NCBI GenBank assembly: GCA_017881185.1
Contig: JADGRE010000043.1
Span: forward strand, 1 to 33,339
Direction of reading: 5' to 3'
Source of the DNA: Pseudomonadota bacterium
GTDB lineage: Bacteria; Myxococcota_A; Polyangia; Polyangiales; JAFGIB01
DNA: 33,339 nt
Shown here: one piece after another, positions 24,595-31,910 of the stretch
Numbering within the stretch: the first letter of the stretch is position 1
Layout: every line of letters starts with the position of its first letter
Notes under the pieces: generated by a model
Told to the model about the DNA's origin: nothing
The model's database searches: none
What the model saw: only the letters and a program-made list of their open reading frames with translations
Position numbers and translations under genes: made by a program

Positions 24595-26031
24595 ATGGGC
24601 TACATCGCGCGCTTCACGCCAAAGGGTACGATCGAGCAACGGCCGTGCAGCCACGAAGGCATCGACCACGACAGCCTCGACGCCTTTGGCTACGACTGGG
24701 AGCAGGTGGGTCAGCCGGACATCGCACCCGTCTATCCGTCGAAGATCTACCTGCCGCAGACCACCGACGAGCTGATCGCGATCATCAAGGAAGCCCATCG
24801 CCTCGGCGAGAAGCTCACGATCCGCAGTCGAGGCCACTCCAGCAACGATCTCGTGCTCACTCGCGGTGCAGTGCTCAGCACGACGCGCATGAACCAGGTG
24901 CTGGCGATCGACGAGAGCGCGATGACGGCCACGCTTCAAGCGGGCGTGGTCTCCGCCGACGTGGACGACCTGCTCGCCAAGAGCGGCTACGGTCTGCCCG
25001 TCATCGGAGACCACAACGACATCACCGTGGGCGGCTTCGCCTCGGTCGGTGGCATCGGCCCTGCGTCGTTTCGGCACGGCCTCTTCATCGACAACGTGGT
25101 GAGCCTCCAGTACGTGACCTTTACCGGTGAGCTGATCGAGTGCAGTCGCAGCCAGCGCGCCGACGACTTCTACAAGGTGCTGCTCGGTCTCGGACAGTTT
25201 GGCGTGATTGCGACGATGGTGTGCAAGTTCATCAAGGTGGACAAGTACAACACCGTGCTGCGCAACCACCGTCAGGTCTGTCACGACGTCGAGGCGTTCA
25301 TCGCCGGCACCGAGCCGCTGATGCGCGACCCCAGCGGAAACTACATGATCCGCGCTGCCTGGAACGATCTTGGAGCCGTCAAGCTCGGTCACATCTCGGC
25401 CTACCGGCAGACGCCGCAGCGCGGCTGGAAGTCGCTGCTCGATCGCAGCGTGTACGGCTATTTTCACGGCCTTGCCCAGCGTGCGGGAACTCTGCCGACG
25501 GCCGTGGACAAGGTGGTCAAGGGTCTCGGTACTGCGGGTGTGTTCCTGCCGCCACACTACGCCACGATCAAGAACGTCGAGTTCTTCTCCGATCGCATGG
25601 TCGACTCCACTGTCGGCGACCCGACGCGCTGGTTCATCATGCTGGTGCCCTCGCAGCAGTACGCCGAGATGTTCCGCCAGCTCTACGAGCTCGCTTGTGC
25701 GTTCCGAGCACGTTACGAGTGCTTCAGCTTCGTCGGCATGTACGTCAAGGTTCTGCGCTCCGAGTACCTGTCGAGTGATCCGGACCAGTACTACTGCGAG
25801 ATGAACCTGCTCACCGGAATCACCGAGCGGGGAATCCAGCCAGATGAGCTGGCCGAGCTCGTCGACCAGATCGACGACCTGTGCCTGCACCACGGCGCGC
25901 TGCGCTACATGCACACCAAGACGGGCAAAGACCCCCAGCGGCGCAGCCTGCTCGATCCCAATGCCGTCAGACGCCGCGTGCCCACGGCTCGACCGCAGCC
26001 CGCCCAGGTTGCCGTCCTTCACGGCAAGTAG
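24595..26031 (+). CDS. VAO-type FAD-linked oxidase
   Basis: 478 residues; GAAGGGA stands before ATG 24595. The N-terminal FAD-binding domain (PF01565 style) shows YLPQTTDELIAIIKEAHRLG and KLTIRSRGHSSNDLVL, with His81 as candidate for FAD attachment. It continues with STTRMNQV, GDHNDITVGGFASVGGIG and LGQFGVIATM. The C-terminal half (KNVEFFSDRM, CEMNLLTGIT, LRYMHTKTGKDP) is a substrate cap of the berberine-bridge / sugar-lactone / type II cholesterol oxidase superfamily. It would oxidise an alcohol or ring carbon with oxygen as acceptor. The final 20 or so residues (VRRRVPTARP and on) are basic and proline-rich, unlike the rest; this may be a natural tail or a small frame error. The substrate is not readable from sequence. 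Confidence 0.87.
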   Translation: MGYIARFTPKGTIEQRPCSHEGIDHDSLDAFGYDWEQVGQPDIAPVYPSKIYLPQTTDELIAIIKEAHRLGEKLTIRSRGHSSNDLVLTRGAVLSTTRMNQVLAIDESAMTATLQAGVVSADVDDLLAKSGYGLPVIGDHNDITVGGFASVGGIGPASFRHGLFIDNVVSLQYVTFTGELIECSRSQRADDFYKVLLGLGQFGVIATMVCKFIKVDKYNTVLRNHRQVCHDVEAFIAGTEPLMRDPSGNYMIRAAWNDLGAVKLGHISAYRQTPQRGWKSLLDRSVYGYFHGLAQRAGTLPTAVDKVVKGLGTAGVFLPPHYATIKNVEFFSDRMVDSTVGDPTRWFIMLVPSQQYAEMFRQLYELACAFRARYECFSFVGMYVKVLRSEYLSSDPDQYYCEMNLLTGITERGIQPDELAELVDQIDDLCLHHGALRYMHTKTGKDPQRRSLLDPNAVRRRVPTARPQPAQVAVLHGK

Positions 26032-26082
26032 CGCACGAAGACAACCCGTCGTAACTCGGCAACAAGCCCCAGGAGGTCTGCA

Positions 26083-27657
26083 ATGGATTTCGATGTAATC
26101 GTGATTGGCAGTGGGTTCGGCGGTGCTATCAGCGCGTGCCGTCTGGCCGAAGCCGGATACAAGGTGTTGATCCTCGAGCGTGGCCGCCGCTGGGACAAGA
26201 GCAACTATCCGCGCACGCCGGCAGACATGTGGCTGTGGGACCACGACGCGCCGGAGAAGAAGAACGGCTGGCTGGACCTGCGGGTCTTTCCGAACATGAG
26301 CGTCGCGGCGGGCGCTGCTGTTGGCGGCGGCTCGCTGATCTACGCCAACATCTCCTGTGAAGCACCGACGTCGGCGTTCGAGAAGCAGTGGCCGCAAGAG
26401 ATCACCTACGACGAGCTCAAGCCACACTACGACACCGTCGCCCAGTTCATGAACGTCAAGAAGGTTCCTGCAAATCAGTGGACCGAGCGCATGAAGCTGA
26501 TGAAGTTGGGCGCCGAGAGGATCGGCGCCGCCGATCGCTTTCGGCAGGTGGACCTGGCCGTGTCGTTCGACGAGGAGTGGACCTACGAGCAGAACGACCC
26601 GCACAACGAGAAGAAGAGCAAACGCTTCCTCAACATGCAGGGCGTGGAGCAGGGCACGTGCGTCCACCTGGGCAACTGCGACATCGGTTGCGACGTGGAC
26701 GCGAAGAACACGCTGGATCGCAACTACATCCCTTGGGCCGAGAAGCACGGCGCGCAGGTGCGTGAGCTGCATCTGGTGAGCAACGTGGAGCCCGTGGCGG
26801 GCGGCTACAAGGTTTCATTCGATAGGCTTGCAGATGGCGAGCGTGTGCCGGGCAGTCAGACGGCACGCCTCGTGATCGTCGCCGCGGGATCGCTGGGCTC
26901 GACCGAGCTGCTCTTGCGCTGTCGCGACCTGACCCGCAGCTTGCCTTCCGTGAGCCCGCGGCTCGGGCACAACTGGAGTAGCAACGGTGACTTCCTGACC
27001 CCAGCGCTCTACAGCGACCGCCAGGTTTCGCCGTCGCGTGGGCCGACGATCACCTGCGTGATCGACTTTCTGGATCGCAGCGTGGACGGGCAGTCTTTCT
27101 GGGTCCAGGATGGCGGCCTGCCAAACCTGCTCGGCGACTTCGTCAAGATGGGCGATATGAGCTCCGGCGCCAAGGGCAAGCTGCTGATCGATGCGCTCAA
27201 GCACATGCTCCACGACGTGGAGCCATTTCGGAACGTGATGCCATGGTTTGGGCAAGGCGCGGATGCAGGTGACGGAGTGCTGCGCCTGGGCGAGACCTTG
27301 TTGTCCAGCAAGCAGCAGCTGCATCTCGACTGGGATGTGACGAAGTCGCGACCGGCCGTGCAGGCGCTGGTCGACATGCACCTGAAGCTGTCGCACGCGA
27401 CCGGCGGTCTGCCGGTGGTTCCGCCGACCTGGACGGTGCTGCACGACCTGGTCACGCCGCATCCGCTCGGCGGCTGCAACATGGGCGATACGCGCGACGA
27501 TGGAGTGGTCGACCACACCGGTGAAGTGTTCGGCTACAAGAACCTCTACGTGTGCGACGGCGCGGTCGTGCCGCGCGCGGTGGGCGTGAACCCCTCGCGT
27601 ACGATCGGTGCGATCGCCGAGCGCACGGCGAAGTTGATCACCGCTCAGGCACGCTGA
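26083..27657 (+). CDS. GMC oxidoreductase, cholesterol-oxidase-like
   Basis: 524 residues, about the length of mature type I cholesterol oxidase. AGGAGG lies seven bases before the ATG, a near-perfect ribosome binding site. The FAD motif is VIGSGFGGAISACRLAEAG (residues 7-25), followed by ILERGRRW and AAVGGGSLIYANIS. The catalytic C-terminal part contains HPLGGCNMG with His460 and VGVNPSRTIGAIAER with Asn503. These are the positions of the His/Asn pair (H447/N485 in Streptomyces numbering) that acts in 3-beta-hydroxysterol oxidation; FGYKNLYVCDGAVVP is also typical. The reaction would be 3-beta-OH to 3-keto oxidation with isomerisation, making hydrogen peroxide. There is no signal peptide, unlike the secreted actinobacterial enzymes. 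It is the last gene of the cluster. Confidence 0.93.
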   Translation: MDFDVIVIGSGFGGAISACRLAEAGYKVLILERGRRWDKSNYPRTPADMWLWDHDAPEKKNGWLDLRVFPNMSVAAGAAVGGGSLIYANISCEAPTSAFEKQWPQEITYDELKPHYDTVAQFMNVKKVPANQWTERMKLMKLGAERIGAADRFRQVDLAVSFDEEWTYEQNDPHNEKKSKRFLNMQGVEQGTCVHLGNCDIGCDVDAKNTLDRNYIPWAEKHGAQVRELHLVSNVEPVAGGYKVSFDRLADGERVPGSQTARLVIVAAGSLGSTELLLRCRDLTRSLPSVSPRLGHNWSSNGDFLTPALYSDRQVSPSRGPTITCVIDFLDRSVDGQSFWVQDGGLPNLLGDFVKMGDMSSGAKGKLLIDALKHMLHDVEPFRNVMPWFGQGADAGDGVLRLGETLLSSKQQLHLDWDVTKSRPAVQALVDMHLKLSHATGGLPVVPPTWTVLHDLVTPHPLGGCNMGDTRDDGVVDHTGEVFGYKNLYVCDGAVVPRAVGVNPSRTIGAIAERTAKLITAQAR

Positions 27658-27731
27658 CCTCGCATCACGCACTGTCCGCGTGCTCCTCGCGTAGGGGGCC
27701 AGTAGACCGGCCATCACCATCTGCCCGGCCA

Positions 27732-29297
27732 TCAGACGTCAGGGCAAGAGGCCGGCGCGACTGTGCTCTCACGGGTGCGCAGCGCCGTCGGGGCAAACGG
27801 CCAGCCGGCGATGCTCAGAGCGACCAGCGGCTGGATCCACAAGATGTAGTTGGCATGCACGACCTTGTTCAGCGCTACGAACACGATGACGACGAGCGCG
27901 GCCGTGCGCAGCAGCGCAGCCAAGTCGCGGCGCGGCGCACGCAGCCACATCCACACGAGCCCGGCGATTACGGCCAGCTGCAGAAGCGACACCAGAGGCT
28001 CGTAGCTCCCCGGCAGATAGGCACGAATGCTCGAGTTGTTGGTCGGGCGCAACGCACCGAAGAGGACCAAGTTCGCGAGCGCCTCGCGAGGCGACCATAG
28101 AAGGATCGGCAGATAGAGCGCGCCTGCAGTGCAAACCGTTCCGAGCAAGAAACGCCGCCACGACACGCCTTCGAGGCCCACGAGCAGGACCGCGATCAGC
28201 GGTGCGGGAAGTTGCTTGGTCGCCAGCGACAAACCGCAGAACACACCGGAGAGCAGCGAACGTCGTCGCGCCGCGAGCAGCACCGCAACCAGCAGCAGCG
28301 TAACCGGCACGACGTCGTTCGAGCAGGTCAGCGTGAGCTCGCGCAAGAATGATCCCGGTGTCGCAGACGAAGACGGATAGCGGGTGCCTGCCAAGACGAA
28401 TTGCATACGCGGCAACTTCCACCAGAACGGCACCGTGGCTGGCAGCGAGAAGAGCAGCAGCGCGCGCCACGGAGCACACGGCAGAGCCGGGTAGGCTAAC
28501 GCTGCGAGCCTCGCGAGCAACACCAGCACGGCGAGCCAGAGCAAGGCATTCGTCACGTAGATGCCTCGCTCGATCCAAATGTGCGTCGCCGGCATGTACA
28601 GCAGGGCCATCAGCGGGCCGTATTTGTAGCCATCCATGAAGTCGTAGCCGCCGCCATGGTGCGCCCAGTTCGCGTACGCATGCCCTGCTTTCCGATCGAT
28701 GCAGCTGACGTTCGCGGCGCACCATCCCCACGCAGTCGCCGGCTTTGCTGCGGCGTGGGCTGGCTTTGTCGCAGCGTGGGCTGGCTTTGTCGCAGCGTGG
28801 GCTGGCTTTGCCGCGGCGTGAGCCGGCTTCGCGCGCGGCGGTCGTTTCGCGACCTTCTTGGCGGGCGCGAGCGCGCGCGGGTGCTTCACGAGGCATTCCG
28901 CCCAGGGGTTCATGCCGCGAAGCAGCCACTCGCCCGCGCAGATCGTGGGCCGACCCATGTCGGTGATGCACGCCTGACCTGCTGAGATATCCGTGACGAA
29001 GACGCGCGCCTGCAGCGCGACGAGCAGTGACGCGCTTGCGATCAAGACACCGCGAGCCCAGCCGTGTGTGAACACAGACGACAACCGAGGCTGACGACCG
29101 TTGAACAACGCGACGATCGCGAACACGCCCAGCAGCGTGCACAGGCGGTACGCTCCCGCACCCCACGAGAAGTAACGCGCCAGCTGCAAGAGCGCCGGCG
29201 CCGCCGCGACGATGACGATCTCCATCGCGAGCGCCGCCCACGGCGGCGCAGTGAGTGGATGGTCGCGAGAATCGGGCTTGCCGGACGGCGGCTGCAT
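27732..29297 (-). CDS. Polytopic membrane protein, GT-C / GT87-like mannosyltransferase candidate
   Basis: 521 residues with about ten hydrophobic segments. The first (about 25-40) is followed by RLCTLLGVFAIVALF and GVLIASASLLVAL. A large outside loop (about 100-225) holds RGMNPW and, after it, YKYGPLMALLYMPATHIW, the YKYxPL element I associate with GT87/DUF2029 polyprenyl-phosphate-sugar transferases. LSLATKQLPAPLIAVLLVGL is also typical of that group. Within the loop, residues 156-187 are a repeat of AKPAHAA/AKPAHAT units. The protein probably transfers a sugar from a lipid carrier on the periplasmic side; substrate unknown. The ATG follows a small gene on the same strand after 12 bases. 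Confidence 0.78.
   Translation of the reverse strand: MQPPSGKPDSRDHPLTAPPWAALAMEIVIVAAAPALLQLARYFSWGAGAYRLCTLLGVFAIVALFNGRQPRLSSVFTHGWARGVLIASASLLVALQARVFVTDISAGQACITDMGRPTICAGEWLLRGMNPWAECLVKHPRALAPAKKVAKRPPRAKPAHAAAKPAHAATKPAHAATKPAHAAAKPATAWGWCAANVSCIDRKAGHAYANWAHHGGGYDFMDGYKYGPLMALLYMPATHIWIERGIYVTNALLWLAVLVLLARLAALAYPALPCAPWRALLLFSLPATVPFWWKLPRMQFVLAGTRYPSSSATPGSFLRELTLTCSNDVVPVTLLLVAVLLAARRRSLLSGVFCGLSLATKQLPAPLIAVLLVGLEGVSWRRFLLGTVCTAGALYLPILLWSPREALANLVLFGALRPTNNSSIRAYLPGSYEPLVSLLQLAVIAGLVWMWLRAPRRDLAALLRTAALVVIVFVALNKVVHANYILWIQPLVALSIAGWPFAPTALRTRESTVAPASCPDV
28738..28821. repeat. Four tandem 21-bp repeats inside the GT87-like gene
   Basis: Units at 28738-28758, 28759-28779, 28780-28800 and 28801-28821. 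The second and third are identical; the first and fourth differ by a few bases, and a degenerate partial copy follows to about 28838. Read on the minus strand they encode heptads of the form KPAHAAA/KPAHAAT. The length is a multiple of three, so copy-number change would keep the frame. Confidence 0.92.
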
Positions 29298-29309
29298 GAT
29301 GCCGTACTC

Positions 29310-29474
29310 TCAACAGAACGCGGGAACGCCGTTGCCGAACACACGCTTGGTGTACTTCATGACGTGCAGCGGTGCCCACAGTCCGGCGCCGAACAGTAGC
29401 AGGTCGGCCCCGAACTTGACGAGGACGTTGGCAGTGCCGGCGCGACGACAGCCTCGTGGTGGCCGCACGGGCAC
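29310..29474 (-). CDS. Putative 54-residue small membrane protein
   Basis: An open frame from GTG 29474 to TGA 29310, too short for routine gene calling. The translation has a basic N-terminus with RRAG, one hydrophobic stretch (VLVKFGADLLLFGAGLWAPL) and the tail HVMKYTKRVFGNGVPAFC. Almost all third codon positions are G or C, as in the neighbouring genes, and the composition (Phe, Tyr, Trp, Lys mixed with Leu/Val) is protein-like. It starts eight bases after the toxin stop and ends 12 bases before the membrane protein's ATG, the packing of an operon member. The weak point is the ribosome binding site, which is poor. Function unknown. Confidence 0.5.
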   Translation of the reverse strand: MPVRPPRGCRRAGTANVLVKFGADLLLFGAGLWAPLHVMKYTKRVFGNGVPAFC

Positions 29475-29482
29475 GCCGCAAG

Positions 29483-29917
29483 TCAACCCGCCAGGGGATT
29501 GCTAACGCGCAGCTCTGTGAACCGGCTGAGGTCGCGGTCCGCGGACCACAACTGCGTGACCCCGTGCGCCAAACAAAGACTTGCGATGCGGGCATCGTGG
29601 ACACGTGGACCGGTGACGCGGCTCGTTGTCAGCACTCGGCGTGCCGTGGGCCAATACACATCGTTCTCGGCGAGCAAGACGAGCGACGGTGATTCCAACC
29701 ACGCGTCGATCTGCAACAGCGCCTTGGCCGAGGGTGTAGCCGGATCGTAAATGCGTGGGTGGGTGACGATGCCGAAGAACTCGTGAATACAGCTCCACGG
29801 AATGACCCACGCCAGCCCGCCTTCAGCGAGCTCGCGCAAACACTCGCTCGCCCTGGCATGGAACACGGAGTCCCCGCGGTGCGCGTACACGAGGATGTTC
29901 GTGTCGATCGCGATCAT
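29483..29917 (-). CDS. vapC: VapC-like toxin, PIN-domain ribonuclease
   Basis: 144 residues, typical PIN-toxin length. Acidic active-site residues are Asp5 (MIAIDTNILVYAH), Glu46 (SCIHEFFGI), Asp108 (VHDARIASLC) and Asp127 (LWSADRDLSRF), which would hold Mg/Mn for RNA cleavage. The ATG overlaps the antitoxin stop by four bases (ATGA), the standard antitoxin-first arrangement. VapC toxins usually cleave tRNA or rRNA and slow growth when the antitoxin is degraded; the target here is not readable. Confidence 0.92.
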   Translation of the reverse strand: MIAIDTNILVYAHRGDSVFHARASECLRELAEGGLAWVIPWSCIHEFFGIVTHPRIYDPATPSAKALLQIDAWLESPSLVLLAENDVYWPTARRVLTTSRVTGPRVHDARIASLCLAHGVTQLWSADRDLSRFTELRVSNPLAG

Positions 29918-30159
29918 GCCCCGCGACCTTCGTAGAGCGCATCGCGAATCGCGTCCCAGTCGCCCTCCTCGAAGCCGGGGCGAACCCCGTTGCCCGTGAA
30001 GCTTGCATCGCGCAGCCGAAAACGAGGCCGGTCCCGCTGATCCTTGAGCACGGCGCGCAGTCCAGCTTCTACCAAAGCTCGCAGCGTGGTGCCCTCACGC
30101 TGCGCCACGGCTTTGGCTTGTTTCAGAAGCCCATCCGCAATCTCGATGGTCGTCTTCAT
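29914..30159 (-). CDS. vapB: VapB-like antitoxin
   Basis: 81 residues from ATG 30159 (MKTTIEIADGLLKQAKAVAQ). The N-terminal half, with the short strand TTIEI and two helices ending LRALVEAGLRAVL, is a ribbon-helix-helix DNA-binding fold of the DUF2191/VapB47 type. The C-terminal half (GDWDAIRDALYEG) is the acidic, likely toxin-wrapping tail. It binds and neutralises the PIN toxin encoded directly downstream and should repress its own promoter. An in-frame ATG at 30171 (MGTHMKTT) is possible but lies within the palindromic operator. Confidence 0.9.
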   Translation of the reverse strand: MKTTIEIADGLLKQAKAVAQREGTTLRALVEAGLRAVLKDQRDRPRFRLRDASFTGNGVRPGFEEGDWDAIRDALYEGRGA

Positions 30160-30187
30160 ATGGGTACCCATACCACTGGATATGGGT
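30159..30187. promoter_or_regulatory. Palindromic autoregulatory operator of the toxin-antitoxin pair
   Basis: TATGGGTACCCATA at 30159-30172 is a perfect 14-bp palindrome touching the antitoxin start codon. A third TATGGGT half-site follows at 30181-30187. On the minus strand a TTGCAT (30195-30190) and TATGGG (30172-30167) pair with 17 bases between could be the promoter. The palindrome would then cover the -10 region, and transcription would start at or next to the ATG (leaderless). Binding by the RHH antitoxin is inferred from family knowledge. Confidence 0.6.
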
Positions 30188-30315
30188 GGATGCAAACCCC
30201 AGCAGCCCGCGGAGACGGGAGGCCCCCCAACGCGAAGCTCAGCGGTCGGCGCCACCGGGCGTCGTATGCGCGAAGCGCGCACGCAACGCCGGCGGCGCCT
30301 CTGAGACCGCTCTGG

Positions 30316-31419
30316 TCAGTCGGCGTTCGCCGGGACGATGCGCGGCTCGAACACGAAGAGGTTCGGGTTGCTCGGGTCGATGGTCGCGCTCACCCAGTGC
30401 GTGTTGCGTGCACCGAAGGTCTCCACGCGGGTGAAGTTCGCCAAGACTCCGCCCTTCGGACTGTTGAGTGGCTTGTCCGTCTTGAAGTAGTGGCTGTCGC
30501 CGTGGACGAGCGCGACCTGACCCGGAAACGCGGCGGCTTCGGCCGCCAGCGCGTTCGCGTAGTCGGGAAACGCGTCCCACGAACGCGGATCGCTCAGGTG
30601 CTGTTCGTTGTTGAAGTTGAGATCGGCCTGGAAGATCACCATTACACCGGCGGCGCCCACCTGCTTCGCGTGGGCGAAGCCTTCTTGCAACCAGTGCAGA
30701 TCGGCGGCCTTGCGGGCGGTCTCTTCCGCACGCTGAATGTCGATCTGTGCCTGCGTGCGGGTCTCGCCGTCGACGCCCGCGTAGGGGTAGTTGTCGTTCG
30801 AGCCCTGCACGTTGAGACCGATGAACACGACCGGGCCGTACTTCCAGCGAATGTTCTCGGAGTACTGCGTGTACTGGCCGCCTTCGCTCGACTCGCGCGT
30901 GAGCCTCAGGCGCTTCTGGCCGAGGCTGAAGTCGCCGGACGCGAAGAGCTGGCGCTCGTGTTGCAGGCGCTCGATCGGGTCGTCGGCCCCGGGCGCCGTG
31001 CTCGCTGCACCGTAGCGTCCCCAGCAATCGGTCCAGTCGTTGTCGCCTGGAACCCAGACCACGGGCCTTCGCAGCTGGCTGAAGAAGCTGAGCGCTGGCG
31101 TGTAGAGGTTGGCGTCCGTGCAAGGGCCATCCCCGCCGGCCTTCAGGTCACCATCGAAGATCGAGAAGGCGACGCCGCTGGCGTTGATGTCAGCCAAGAG
31201 CGCGGGGTACTGCGCCTTGCCCAGCGCGTTGTACGGCATGTCGCCGAAGAGACCGATCGTGTACTTCTGCGGCTCGCCATGCGCTTGGTCATTCTTGCCG
31301 GCACCGGCATCACCGCGCGCGACGCGTGCAAACATGGCGTGGAACCCCAGCACTCCCGCGGCCGTCATGGCGGCGAGAGAGCAGAGCGTGCGACTCCTGC
31401 GGAACGTTCGAATGGACAT
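30316..31419 (-). CDS. Secreted metallophosphoesterase-like protein with divergent metal motifs
   Basis: 367 residues from ATG 31419, with AGGAGA eight bases upstream as ribosome binding site. The N-terminus FRRSRTLCSLAAMTAAGVLG is a Sec- or possibly Tat-like signal. The fold follows calcineurin-like phosphoesterases: strand GLFGDMPYN (Asp60), SIFDGDLKAGGDG (Asp89/Asp91), VPGDNDWTDC (Asp126/Asn127/Asp128), VVFIGLNVQG, VMVIFQADLNF and VALVHGDSHYF. Compared with the canonical DxH / GDxxD / GNHD / GHxH set, several His positions are changed (DMP, GDND and HGDSH). Metal binding or catalysis may therefore be altered. The frame stays open upstream to 31608, but the signal peptide and ribosome binding site fix the start. 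Confidence 0.83.
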   Translation of the reverse strand: MSIRTFRRSRTLCSLAAMTAAGVLGFHAMFARVARGDAGAGKNDQAHGEPQKYTIGLFGDMPYNALGKAQYPALLADINASGVAFSIFDGDLKAGGDGPCTDANLYTPALSFFSQLRRPVVWVPGDNDWTDCWGRYGAASTAPGADDPIERLQHERQLFASGDFSLGQKRLRLTRESSEGGQYTQYSENIRWKYGPVVFIGLNVQGSNDNYPYAGVDGETRTQAQIDIQRAEETARKAADLHWLQEGFAHAKQVGAAGVMVIFQADLNFNNEQHLSDPRSWDAFPDYANALAAEAAAFPGQVALVHGDSHYFKTDKPLNSPKGGVLANFTRVETFGARNTHWVSATIDPSNPNLFVFEPRIVPANAD

Positions 31420-31599
31420 GGACGGTTCTCCTGTTCGATCGAGGTTGCAATCCGCTCCCGCCGGCTGCGCAGACGTGAGCGAGAGCAACCTGGCACGCCC
31501 GCATGCACACGGCGTTACGCTTGTGGCGCGATCTCGTGAAACCGTCGTGGCACCTGTGGGAAGACAGCGCTCGTATGACGTAGAGAAGCCATCTCGACT

Positions 31600-31626
31600 A
31601 GAGGCCACGAGGGCCCGTGGTCCTCT
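31600..31626 (-). terminator. Stem-loop after the surface-protein region
   Basis: AGAGGCCACG pairs with CGTGGTCCTCT around a short loop, with one bulged base. It starts six bases after the stop at 31632 for leftward transcription. No U-run follows, so it may be a weak or factor-assisted terminator. Confidence 0.45.
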
Positions 31627-31631
31627 GGATC

Positions 31632-31910
31632 CTAGAGTTGCGCGAGCCGCCGGCGTGCAAGCAGCGCCAGCGCGATGAAGATCAACAAGCCGACGCCGAG
31701 CGTCTGCGTCAGCGGCGTCGACGCCGGCACCGCGGTGCCGCTGGCGACGGTGCGCGTCCAGGTTCCCGTCAGCGCAGCGTCGACGGTGAGCCCGTCGAAC
31801 ACCAGCGTGCTCTGGGCAGCCGATCTCTCAACACTTCTGTCGCGCAGAAGCGATGGCCTGCGGCATCCCGGTGGTCGGATGTCTGTCAGAGAACGCAGAC
31901 GGGCGATCAC
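31632..31910 (-). CDS. Short frame with a CTERM-like membrane anchor; likely 3' remnant of a surface protein
   Basis: 92 codons. The last 59 or so (from STLVFDGLTVDAAL at about 31811) end in a proline-containing spacer, a transmembrane helix (TLGVGLLIFIALALL) and the basic tail ARRRLAQL. This is the layout of IPTL/PEP/MYXO-CTERM-type sorting tails. The first 33 residues are Arg/Ser-rich and look like noise. The tail lies in a different frame from the surface-protein fragment directly upstream, which ends in a tandem TAG-TGA. It is either an orphaned anchor of that protein or a separate tiny gene. Confidence 0.4.
   Translation of the reverse strand: MIARLRSLTDIRPPGCRRPSLLRDRSVERSAAQSTLVFDGLTVDAALTGTWTRTVASGTAVPASTPLTQTLGVGLLIFIALALLARRRLAQL

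Noticed and set aside
24466-26772. A 768-codon open frame on the minus strand opposite the two oxidase genes
   Set aside because: It is the antisense of two well-supported flavoenzyme genes. High GC removes stop codons from antisense frames, and the translation is rich in Arg/His/Val with no family motif.
28738-28838. CRISPR-like repeat
   Set aside because: The units are directly adjacent without spacers and are in frame within a coding sequence, so this is a protein repeat.
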